This document shows positions 7,801-13,727 of a stretch of DNA of 17,642 nucleotides, in pieces; position 1 is the first letter of the stretch, and every line of letters starts with the position of its first letter. Location of the stretch: contig JBQCDV010000048.1 in assembly GCA_051960855.1 (NCBI GenBank), positions 1 through 17,642 of the forward strand, in the 5' to 3' direction. The stretch comes from JBQCDV01 sp051960855. GTDB taxonomy: Bacteria > Actinomycetota > Actinomycetes > JAJZTN01. The notes under the pieces were generated by a model that saw only the letters and a program-made list of their open reading frames with translations, had not been told where the DNA came from and did not search any database. Made by a program: the position numbers and the translations under genes.

Positions 7801-8688
7801 GCCCTGCTGCGTCAACGGCACCAGGTAGACCTGCGCGGGCGGCGTGTCCCACGCCCCGGTCGGCAGCTCCGACCAGCGGGGCGTCACTTCCAGCAGCAGG
7901 GACTCGCCGGCCCGCAGCTTCGCCAGCTCGGGGAAGACCGTCTCGTCGACGGGGTCGACGAGGATGCGGTGGGAGCGGTCGATCCCGGTGCACGAGGCCA
8001 GGCGCGCCACCCCCGACTCGTCGTAGAGGTAGGTCAGCGTGAAGGGCAGCGACCGCTGGTCGGCCCCGAGGACCGCACCGACCGCGGCGTGCAGCTGGTC
8101 CTCGGTGCGCACCCCGGCCAGCGCCGTTCCGAGATCACGCAGGAGCCCCATGCGACGGGCGGCGATGACCCGCTCGGTCTCCTCGGCGACGACGCAGAGC
8201 AGGCCGGCGATGTCGCCTTCGTCGTCGCGCAGCGGGCTGTAGGAGAAGGTGTGGTAGGTCTCCTCGGGGTAGCCGGAGCGCTCGAGGAAGAGCATGAGGG
8301 CTTCGTCCCAGGTGGCGTCGCCATGGTCGATGACCTGCGAGATGCGGGGGGCGATGTCGGGCCAGATCTCGGCCCAGACCTCGCTGGTGGGGCGACCGAG
8401 CGCCCAGGGGTACTTGCGGCCGAGGGTGTCGCGGCGGTAGGCGTCGTTGCACAGGAAGGTCAGCTCCGGGCCCCAGCACATCCACATGGCGAAGCGGCTG
8501 GCGAGCATGATCGACACCGCGCTGCGCAGGCTCTGCGGCCAGGTGTCCTGCGGGCCGAGCGGCGTGGCGGCCCAGTCGACGGCGGCGAGGTCCCGGGCGA
8601 CGCGGTCGGGGTCGTTGCGGTCGGAGTCGTCGCCGTCGGGGTCGTCGGCGGGGGAGCGGCCGGAGGCGTGGAGCACGTCGTCGGTCAA
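4807..8688 (-). CDS. Hybrid histidine kinase/receiver with PP2C-SpoIIE phosphatase and RsbW-like ATPase
   Basis: 1293 aa, no membrane segments, so cytoplasmic. Order: PAS-like sensor (about 30-175, PLGPQDTWPQSLR...WGPELTFLCNDAYR); GAF-like (about 180-340); HisKA with phospho-acceptor His365 (SHEFRTPL); HATPase (LLSNALKF, DTGVGID, GSGIGLALV); receiver at about 663-780 with Asp711 and Lys763; PAS (about 795-915); short coiled coil; PP2C/SpoIIE phosphatase (about 940-1165) with metal-binding Asp973 (GGDWYD), Asp991 (GDVMGRG), Asp1107 (TDGLVE) and Asp1153/1154 (DDDVAVLV); and an RsbW-like ATPase (about 1175-1290, ELVTNAVIHG, VHDGA, GRGLQLV). By family knowledge the C-terminal half acts on anti-sigma antagonists in partner switching, so the protein probably links a two-component input to a sigma factor; no partner is in the window. 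The TTG start has a strong ribosome site (GGGAGGGAGG). It is 54 bp downstream of the second toxin gene. Confidence 0.95.
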   Translation of the reverse strand: MTDDVLHASGRSPADDPDGDDSDRNDPDRVARDLAAVDWAATPLGPQDTWPQSLRSAVSIMLASRFAMWMCWGPELTFLCNDAYRRDTLGRKYPWALGRPTSEVWAEIWPDIAPRISQVIDHGDATWDEALMLFLERSGYPEETYHTFSYSPLRDDEGDIAGLLCVVAEETERVIAARRMGLLRDLGTALAGVRTEDQLHAAVGAVLGADQRSLPFTLTYLYDESGVARLASCTGIDRSHRILVDPVDETVFPELAKLRAGESLLLEVTPRWSELPTGAWDTPPAQVYLVPLTQQGVDEPVGFLSCGLNPHRAFDTEYAGFVELVAAQVSSGLASARAYEVERARAQALEELDAAKTAFFTNVSHEFRTPLTLLLGPAHDALSDTVEPLPGAQRERVELITRNAERLLKLVNTLLDFSRLQSGRAEARFESTDLAGYTADLASMFRPAFDKAGLSLTVEASDGVSTVWVDREMWAKIVLNLLSNALKFTFSGGVTIRLEDVVEHPSGKGGRSVRLSVSDTGVGIDSAAQATLFQRFSRVQGAQSRSIEGSGIGLALVAELAAMHGGTAGVQSTPGEGSTFSVTIPVGREHLPADQVADGAAGLPARASRAGTAEGPTPTVAASFAEVVERHARGFLAEAERWRLGDDPLDHTELGGRRGARPRVLVVDDNDDMRDYVRRLLADDYEVLSAVDGQDGLEVARAQRPDLVLTDVMMPRLDGFGLLRELHGDPATQHIPVVMLSARAGDEAVVEGLEAGADDYLPKPFSARELRARVRANLELDRIRRTGAAVEHSRVLLDQAQRLAGVGSWEINIPANTVLGSPEFLRQVGVTADELATLGIRAVMDELIHPDDRDRVDEALRQTIESGVPYDVEVRLRAADGGYRLYRSRGEVERDASGAVVRMLGSQQDVTEQRAAQVALAEAAATAEAATREHRVADELQRHLLPEIAFAPELLEVSTFYRAGVAGTQVGGDWYDVIELGAGRTALVLGDVMGRGVRAAAVMGQLRAAVRAYARLDLPPADVLEFLDGVVRDLGEDQIVTCVYAVYDPADRSLSYANAGHLPPLVVSSDGIDTLGASGPPLGSGPLTLVEERVVLPGEATLVLYTDGLVERRDRDIDRGVEMLAASLLHQTLPVPDLPDYLVRELLPDGPDDDVAVLVARVPENESRVLAVSRTFEASTSEVAIARDFVSELLVSWAVGDSLRDEVVLLVSELVTNAVIHGRGPVEVRLRRSPVHLVLEVHDGATFLPRRLRPDPEDEHGRGLQLVALLASRWGTRPTPDGKVVWATFSLTP

Positions 8689-8742
8689 CCCGCCTCCCTC
8701 CCCTTACGCACGATCTACAGAACGCTAGTGGAGCAGGAGGCG

Positions 8743-9144
8743 TTACGACAGTCGGACGTCGTGGTTGCTGTGGGTGACGGACAGGCGAGGGAGCCACGTG
8801 ACCTCTCCGGGCTGTGGCAGCCGACCCTCCTCGTTGGCGGCCTGCAGGGCGGCAGCAACTGCGCTCACCCAGTCCTGCGGCTCAGGGATGGTCTTGGTGC
8901 TCAGCATGACGAGGCCGGTGTGGGCGCGGCCCTCGGCCGCCCACCGCTGACTCAGCCGGATGAAGTCGCGGACGTTCTTTGTCACCAGGGCGCGTCCCTC
9001 GAGCGTGGCGAGCTCGAGCAGAGCCTCGTCGGGATAGCCCAGGAGATCGCGCCGCTCCACCAGCGCGGCGGCGTCGATGCCGTTGGCCCTGAGCTGCTGA
9101 GCGACCTTCGCCGGGATCATCTCGTCCAGCAAGAGGGCGGTCAC
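8743..9144 (-). CDS. DUF5615-family PIN-like toxin
   Basis: 133 aa. The N-terminus LLLDEMIPAKVAQQLRANGIDA carries the acidic Asp7/Glu8 pair, and PDEALLELATLEGRALVTKNVRDFIRL is the classic second acidic block of DUF5615 (Mut7-C/PIN-like) proteins. These are mostly found as presumed ribonuclease toxins beside DUF433-type antitoxins, as here. The GTG start overlaps the antitoxin stop by 4 nt (GTGA), indicating coupling. The C-terminal extension after VSAVAAALQAANEEG is of unknown role. Catalytic residues look intact. Confidence 0.85.
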   Translation of the reverse strand: MTALLLDEMIPAKVAQQLRANGIDAAALVERRDLLGYPDEALLELATLEGRALVTKNVRDFIRLSQRWAAEGRAHTGLVMLSTKTIPEPQDWVSAVAAALQAANEEGRLPQPGEVTWLPRLSVTHSNHDVRLS

Positions 9145-9581
9145 GGCCCCAGCAGGGCGGTCGTTCTGGCGCTGGCCTGCTCTGCTTCGTCCTCCAGCCT
9201 CTCGGCATCTGCCATCAGATCATCGATCTCGTCCGGGTAGGCCGCCCAGTAGTCCAAGGCTGCGAGCACCAATCGGCGCGGAACGCCGCTGGTGTCCTCC
9301 ACGTGCTGCACGAGCTCGGCACGAGTGAGGTCCGGCTTCCACCGACGCCAGGACTTCACGGCGCGCATGACCTCCCAGACGTCCGGGCCTCCGATGAGAG
9401 TGGCGCGACGCCCAGCTGGGCCGTCGCGGAAGATGACCGCCGGGTGCTCGTCCATGCGTAGCCCCTCGTCGACGAGCCGCGCGGCCGCTGATGAGCGGGT
9501 CCAGCCAGCATGCCGACGGACGTATGACGCCAACCGCTCGTTGACGGCAGGGTCGAAGCGAACCGAGGATGGAGACGTCAC
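9141..9581 (-). CDS. Antitoxin partner of the DUF5615 toxin (RHH plus DUF433-like)
   Basis: 146 aa from the GTG at 9581. The N-terminal segment VRFDPAVNERLASYVRRHAGWTRSSAAARLVDEGLRMDEHP looks like a ribbon-helix-helix DNA-binding domain. The C-terminal part (IGGPDVWEVMRAVKSWRRW, then TSGVPRRLVLAALDYWAAYPDEIDDLM) matches the DUF433-like pattern in which a helix-turn-helix is followed by YWAAYPDEID. The start is chosen because a -10-like TACAGT lies 6 nt upstream and no Shine-Dalgarno is visible; a longer in-frame start at 9632 would read through this promoter. It forms an operon with the toxin. Confidence 0.82.
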   Translation of the reverse strand: MTSPSSVRFDPAVNERLASYVRRHAGWTRSSAAARLVDEGLRMDEHPAVIFRDGPAGRRATLIGGPDVWEVMRAVKSWRRWKPDLTRAELVQHVEDTSGVPRRLVLAALDYWAAYPDEIDDLMADAERLEDEAEQASARTTALLGP

Positions 9582-9583
9582 AT

Positions 9584-9604
9584 CTACACTGTAGGCGGCT
9601 GTAG
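9584..9604 (-). promoter_or_regulatory. Promoter and operator-like repeats of the second toxin-antitoxin operon
   Basis: The -10-like TACAGT (9588-9593 on the minus strand) is 6 nt before GTG. On the plus strand the region reads CTACA-C-TGTAG (a perfect 11-bp palindrome with a single-base centre), then GCGGC and a second TGTAG. The two TGTAG units start 10 bp apart, one helical turn. Overlap with the -10 suits autorepression by the RHH antitoxin. No convincing -35 is seen. Confidence 0.55.
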
Positions 9605-9651
9605 GTTGCGCCTCACCGTTCGACGGTCGCACTCTCGGCTTATCGACGCCG

Positions 9652-10060
9652 CTACTGCAGCCGGAGCGAGATCAGCACGCGCCGAGCGATGGCGGCCTGG
9701 CCGTCGTCATCGGGGTGGAAGCCGTCGGTGTGGTAGCCGCCGAAGGCGGGCTGACCGACCGGCAGCCGGTTGGGCTCGTAGCCGAAGAGGTCGGCCAGGG
9801 GGACAAAGACCCCCTGGTGCCGTGCACACTGCTCGCTGATGAGCGCGTCGAAGTGTGCCTGCCTAACGCTCGGGGCCGCCCACACGCCGAGACACGCGAG
9901 CGCTGTCGTCGGGCTGACCGCGCGCACGGTGTCGAGCAGGTGGGCGTAGTTGGCGTAGAAGGTGCCGTAGCCGACGCCGTCGCGCATGTCGTTGGTGCCG
10001 AGCCCGACGGTCGTGAGCTGGCTGACGGTGCTCAGGTTCGAGATCGAGGCGGCGGATGCC
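9652..10060 (-). pseudogene. SGNH/GDSL hydrolase remnant, 5'-truncated
   Basis: The reading frame ending at 9652 contains the C-terminal two-thirds of a GDSL-type SGNH hydrolase: block III GLGTND (Asn at about 9993), a central region with YANYAHLLDTVRAVSP, and block V TDGFHPDDDGQAAIA with the Asp-x-x-His dyad. Block I with the serine nucleophile (GDS) is missing. Similarity to the family starts at about 10060 (ASAASISNLSTVSQL); upstream, the frame is unlike any SGNH protein and runs into the divergent rhodanese gene. I searched the other two minus-strand frames up to 10222 and found no GDS block. A short open frame continues to an ATG at 10239, but without the nucleophile the product cannot be a standard esterase, so I call it a remnant. 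Confidence 0.65.
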
Positions 10061-10222
10061 CGAACGCCGCTGGACGTGGTGGCCGCTGAGCTGGAGGTGC
10101 GGCGTGGGTGACCGTGGGGAGCGCGACGACCGCGACCCTCAGAGTGCCGAGACCTGAGCGACAGGGGTGACGCGGACCAGCTTTCGATGGGAGGCTGCGC
10201 CGAGTCGAGCGAGGAGGTCGTG

Positions 10223-10555
10223 ATGTCGGACCAGAGCATTCCGTCGGTGGACCCGAGCCAGGTGCCGGAGGACGGCTACCTGCTCGATGTCCGTGAGGAC
10301 GACGAGTGGCAGGCCGGGCATGCGCCGCAGGCTCATCACGTGCCGCTGCAGCAGCTGCCGCTCGCGCTCGGAGAGCTGCCCGCCGACGGCCCGCTCTACG
10401 TCGTCTGCCGTGCGGGCGGCCGGTCCGCTCAGGCCGTGATGTGGCTCACCCACCAAGGGCGGGACGCGGTCAACGTCGAGGGCGGCATGCAGCGGTGGTC
10501 GAGCCTCGGCAAGCCGATGCAGAGCGAGTGCGACACGCCACCCCAGGTGATCTGA
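10223..10555 (+). CDS. Single-domain rhodanese-like protein
   Basis: 110-aa sulfurtransferase-like domain. YLLDVREDDEWQAGHAPQAHHVPLQQLP is the family N-terminal signature, and the active-site loop is CRAGGRS with Cys predicted to carry the persulfide. The C-terminal NVEGGMQRWSSLGKPM is also typical. The ribosome site AGGAGG lies 5 nt before the ATG, so the start is secure. It is monocistronic and divergent from the SGNH remnant. Partner and substrate are unknown; such single-domain proteins shuttle sulfur or may only bind it. Confidence 0.93.
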   Translation: MSDQSIPSVDPSQVPEDGYLLDVREDDEWQAGHAPQAHHVPLQQLPLALGELPADGPLYVVCRAGGRSAQAVMWLTHQGRDAVNVEGGMQRWSSLGKPMQSECDTPPQVI

Positions 10556-10846
10556 CCACTCGTCCGGCCCGCGCTCATATCGCGTTGTAAACGGACATAT
10601 CGACCTTCTCAAGGTCCGGCGGTACGGGACCGATGGACTTTGCGGCGGCTACTTCGCGTGGCTGGTAGCGACACTGATCGTCTGGCCTGTAGGGTCGCCG
10701 CCGGTAGAGGCAGAGGTTCCTGGATCCGCTGTCACCAACGGCCTGCGCCCCCGAGGCGCTCGCTGCACAACTGAAGAAGGCTGCTGAGCTGCCGTGGCGA
10801 GGCCGGTTGGGATCACATGATCGCTTCTGTCCTTTTTTGAAAGCCC
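10556..10846. other. Intergenic stretch without a supported gene
   Basis: About 290 bp between the rhodanese gene and the CWB2 promoter. One plus-strand frame (about 10570-10770) would give a hydrophobic patch, GGYFAWLVATLIVWPVGS, but it has no start codon with a ribosome site and ends soon after, so it may be a decayed remnant. GATCACATGATC at 10811-10822 is a 5-bp inverted repeat with a 2-nt centre, followed by a short T run (10833-10838). No terminator hairpin is clear. Confidence 0.4.
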
Positions 10847-10874
10847 TTGTGTGGACTTTCATCCCGTGTAGTGT
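10847..10874 (+). promoter_or_regulatory. Candidate promoter of the CWB2 gene
   Basis: TTGTGT (10847-10852) and TAGTGT (10869-10874) are separated by 16 bp. A transcript would start near 10881, giving a leader of about 110 nt before the GTG at 10991. Predicted by eye. Confidence 0.45.
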
Positions 10875-10882
10875 CAGCGCCG

Positions 10883-10961
10883 CGACTGCGATCCACAGGG
10901 GGCCGCAGTCGTTGAGGGGGACTCAGGATCCAGGTCCGAGTGCCCACCGGGGACTTTCCCC
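10883..10961 (+). promoter_or_regulatory. Structured 5' leader of the CWB2 gene
   Basis: Two perfect inverted repeats lie in the predicted leader. CGACTGCG (10883-10890) pairs with CGCAGTCG (10904-10911) across a 13-nt loop containing ATCCACAGGGGG. GGGGA (10949-10953) pairs with TCCCC (10957-10961) across CTT. The ribosome site GGAGGAGG follows about 20 nt later. It could stabilise a highly expressed mRNA or be a cis-regulatory RNA. It does not match any riboswitch class I know, including ydaO (c-di-AMP). Confidence 0.45.
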
Positions 10962-10990
10962 ATCTCTGCGAATCCTCTGGAGGAGGACAA

Positions 10991-13630
10991 GTGAGCAAGG
11001 CAACCAAGAGGTTGCGCCGGGCTGGGACTGGTGGGCTGACTGCTGCTGTAGCACTCGGCACCCTGATCGCCAGCACCGGTGTCGCGAACGCGACGTCCAA
11101 CTATGACCTGACCCGCGTGTTCGGCCAGGACCGCTACGAGACCTCCGTTGCGGCGGTCAAGCTGGCGTTCAGCTCGTCGGACAACGTCATTCTTGCCAGC
11201 GGCGACGACGCTCACACCGTCGACGCCCTCGGCGCGAACTACCTTGCCGGCGTCCTGGGTGCGCCGGTGCTGCTGACGGACATCGACTCGACGCCCGACG
11301 AGGTCGTCAACGAGATCACCGCCCTCGGCGCCAAGAATGTCTGGATCGTCGGCGGCAAGGCCGCCGTCAGCGAGGCCCAGCAGGCCGCGCTCGACGCCAA
11401 GTTCGACACGGTCAAGCGTGTCGCCGGCTTCAACCGCTACGAGACCGACAAGGCCGTCATCGACGCCGGTGACGACGTCAAGGTCGGCACCGTCGATGGC
11501 AAGAAGGTCGCCTTCGTCGCCAGCGGCACCAGCTTCGCTGACGCCCTGAGCGCCGCTGCGATCTCGTGGAAGGCGAACCTTCCCGTCGCCATCACCGGTC
11601 GTGGCTCGCTCGACGCCAACGCGAAGGCCGCTCTGGCCGAGGCTGGCATCCAGAAGGTCTACGTCCTCGGTGGCCAGGCCGTCATCTCCGATGACGTCGT
11701 CAACGAGCTCACCGCTCTCGGCTACGCCCCCGAGCGTGTCTACGGCCAGAACCGTTCGGACACCTCGGTCGCGCTCGCCAAGTGGGCGATGGACAAGGGC
11801 ATCATCAGCAAGACGGTCCTGCACGTCGCCAGCGGTCAGCAGAGCCTCAACGGGGCCGACGCCCTGTCGGCCGGCGCTGTCGCCGGCAAGTTTGGCCAGG
11901 GGCTCGTCGTCACCAACTCGCGTCTCGACGTGGGCGCCGTTGACGACTTCGTCAAGGCGCACGCCAACGAGCTCACGGGTGGCGTGGTCTTCGGTGGCCC
12001 CACCGCCATCGCCGACAGCGTGGTCGCCCAGATCGAGGCGGCCGGCAAGCAGACGAGCTCTAACCAGGCGTTCTCGGTGGCTCCGAGCACGTCGGCTACG
12101 CTTGCGGCGAGCTCGGCCTACCAGGACGACTCCAGCACCTCCGCAAATGAGGCGTCCGGCGCTCGTAGCTTCACGGTTTCCGGTCTCGACGACACCAAGA
12201 GCTACACCGTGGCGCTCTTTCCGGCGTCGTATGTCTCCGTCGACGCGGGTGGCCTTGTCACGTTCCGCGACACCGAGGGCACGACGACGACCTCGGACGA
12301 CAATGGTGTTGCCGACTACGCAGCGCCTACCAGCGCTCGCATCACGTCGGTCAACAACCAGACCGTTGCCACCCCCAACGTGAAGGGTATCGAGACGGCG
12401 ACTCCCGTTGGTGGCAAGCTTCTCTTCACGATCAATGCGATCGCGGCTGACGACGTGGTCCCGGTTGTGTTCACTAACGTTCGCGGTGGCACCAGCACCA
12501 ACGCCGCGACCGGAGAGCCTGGTCTTGACCTCAACGCCGACAACTCCCCGAGTGAGCCCTTCGCACTCGGTGGCGAGACGTCATGGACTGCTGCTGCCGC
12601 TTCAGATAGCGACACGACGAGCGCGGCGGCCATCACCGCAGTGGACAAGGGCGCAAACACCTTTACCACGACGACCGTGGCCGGCCCCGCGAAGACCTTC
12701 ACGTACGACGACAACGACACGTTGTCGGTGAATGGCAAGCGCGTGCTGCTGTCCGACTTCGAGAAGGCGCTCACGCGCGGCGACGCGGTGACGGTGTCGA
12801 CGTACTACACCACGCCTGGTCTGCCGTCGGAGATCAAGCTCACGGACGATGCACCGGACGCCCCGGCTGTCACCACCGACCTCGGTACGGGCACCCACAC
12901 GAACCGCGTCACGGTTCACGTGAACCCGGCTACCCCGACCGGTGTTAGCGAGAGCGACTACACCTACGTAATTCAGCGGGCTCCGTACTCCGCCGGGAAC
13001 GCAGTCGACAGCGACTACTCGACCATCGCAACCATCACCGCTGCACAGGACGCGGACACCTCCACGAGTGATGTCATCGACTACGTCGACGACAACCTCA
13101 AGGCAGGCACCTACACGTACCGTGCCGCCGTGGTGCTCGATGGCGAGCAGAGCGATTTCTCCACGGGGGCAGTTACGTCCCAGGAGACCGCTGTTGCGCC
13201 GAACACGGACACGGTTGCCCCAACGTCGGTGGACGCGCGAGTGACCAGCGCCATTCTGCCGGGTGACGCGGCCGCAAGCGGCAACGTCTGGAAGGTCGTC
13301 TTCTCTGAGGACATCCAGGCGCCGGCTGACGGTAGCAAGATCCGCGTCAAGGACGCCGATGGCACTATCGTTGATGTCGTCTGTGGGACAGGCACCGCGA
13401 CTTGCACGGTGAACGCAGCGCCTGAGACGGTCGGCTCCACGGAGTACGCCGCGAACCGTGTCCTCACGGTTACCCTCGCAGCCACGCCGGCTGTGGCGGG
13501 CGGCAACGACGGTACGGTTACTGGCGCTCAGTACCCGCTCACCGTCATCGGTCAGCTGGGTGTCACCGACACGGCTGGAAACCCCTGGAATGTCACCAGC
13601 AGCGTTGACAACGTCATCGACGCTGAGTAA
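10991..13630 (+). CDS. Secreted CWB2-repeat surface protein, S-layer-like
   Basis: 879 aa from GTG at 10991 after a strong ribosome site (GGAGGAGGACAA). The signal peptide (KRLRR, hydrophobic core, VANA) is probably cut after residue 34. Three cell-wall-binding repeat 2 (PF04122) units follow, at about 42-137, 141-245 and 249-354, each opening with RVxGxxR-type motifs (RVFGQDRYETS, RVAGFNRYETD, RVYGQNRSDTS) and containing a GG strand (IVGGKAAVS, VLGGQAVIS, VFGGPTAIA). CWB2 units anchor proteins non-covalently to cell-wall polymers in Gram-positives. The remaining 520 residues are acidic and Ser/Thr/Asp-rich and look like beta-sandwich modules, including an FnIII-like stretch (near TTDLGTGTHTNRVTVHVNP) and an Ig-like one (WKVVFSEDIQAPADGSKIRVKD). 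The only two cysteines (CGTGTATC) are close and may form a disulfide. Length and low codon entropy suggest an abundant surface protein; a true S-layer role is inference. Confidence 0.9.
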   Translation: MSKATKRLRRAGTGGLTAAVALGTLIASTGVANATSNYDLTRVFGQDRYETSVAAVKLAFSSSDNVILASGDDAHTVDALGANYLAGVLGAPVLLTDIDSTPDEVVNEITALGAKNVWIVGGKAAVSEAQQAALDAKFDTVKRVAGFNRYETDKAVIDAGDDVKVGTVDGKKVAFVASGTSFADALSAAAISWKANLPVAITGRGSLDANAKAALAEAGIQKVYVLGGQAVISDDVVNELTALGYAPERVYGQNRSDTSVALAKWAMDKGIISKTVLHVASGQQSLNGADALSAGAVAGKFGQGLVVTNSRLDVGAVDDFVKAHANELTGGVVFGGPTAIADSVVAQIEAAGKQTSSNQAFSVAPSTSATLAASSAYQDDSSTSANEASGARSFTVSGLDDTKSYTVALFPASYVSVDAGGLVTFRDTEGTTTTSDDNGVADYAAPTSARITSVNNQTVATPNVKGIETATPVGGKLLFTINAIAADDVVPVVFTNVRGGTSTNAATGEPGLDLNADNSPSEPFALGGETSWTAAAASDSDTTSAAAITAVDKGANTFTTTTVAGPAKTFTYDDNDTLSVNGKRVLLSDFEKALTRGDAVTVSTYYTTPGLPSEIKLTDDAPDAPAVTTDLGTGTHTNRVTVHVNPATPTGVSESDYTYVIQRAPYSAGNAVDSDYSTIATITAAQDADTSTSDVIDYVDDNLKAGTYTYRAAVVLDGEQSDFSTGAVTSQETAVAPNTDTVAPTSVDARVTSAILPGDAAASGNVWKVVFSEDIQAPADGSKIRVKDADGTIVDVVCGTGTATCTVNAAPETVGSTEYAANRVLTVTLAATPAVAGGNDGTVTGAQYPLTVIGQLGVTDTAGNPWNVTSSVDNVIDAE

Positions 13631-13659
13631 CACCGGGCCTACCATGCGCTGACTAGACG

Positions 13660-13701
13660 AGGGGCTCTTGACTTCCAGTCTCGTGGAAGTTGAGAGCCCC
13701 T
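13660..13701 (+). terminator. Strong hairpin terminator after the CWB2 gene
   Basis: A 17-bp stem (13660-13676 with 13685-13701) with two G.U pairs and an 8-nt loop, AGTCTCGT, ends 71 bp after the stop codon. There is no long T tract downstream, as is common for actinobacterial hairpin terminators. Confidence 0.85.
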
Positions 13702-13727
13702 TGTCGCTATGTGAGGCTCGGCCCAAT

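Noticed and set aside
5860..9240. 1126-aa open frame on the plus strand
   Set aside because: It is antisense to the sensor kinase and the toxin-antitoxin pair, Gly/Ala/Arg/Val-rich without any domain, and a by-product of high GC in the third codon position of the real genes.
10575..10862. 95-aa frame on the minus strand before the CWB2 gene
   Set aside because: No domain, no ribosome site, and it would span the candidate CWB2 promoter.
12602..13726. 374-aa open frame on the minus strand
   Set aside because: Antisense to the CWB2 gene, Arg/Val-rich, no domain and no ribosome site; it would read through the strong terminator hairpin.
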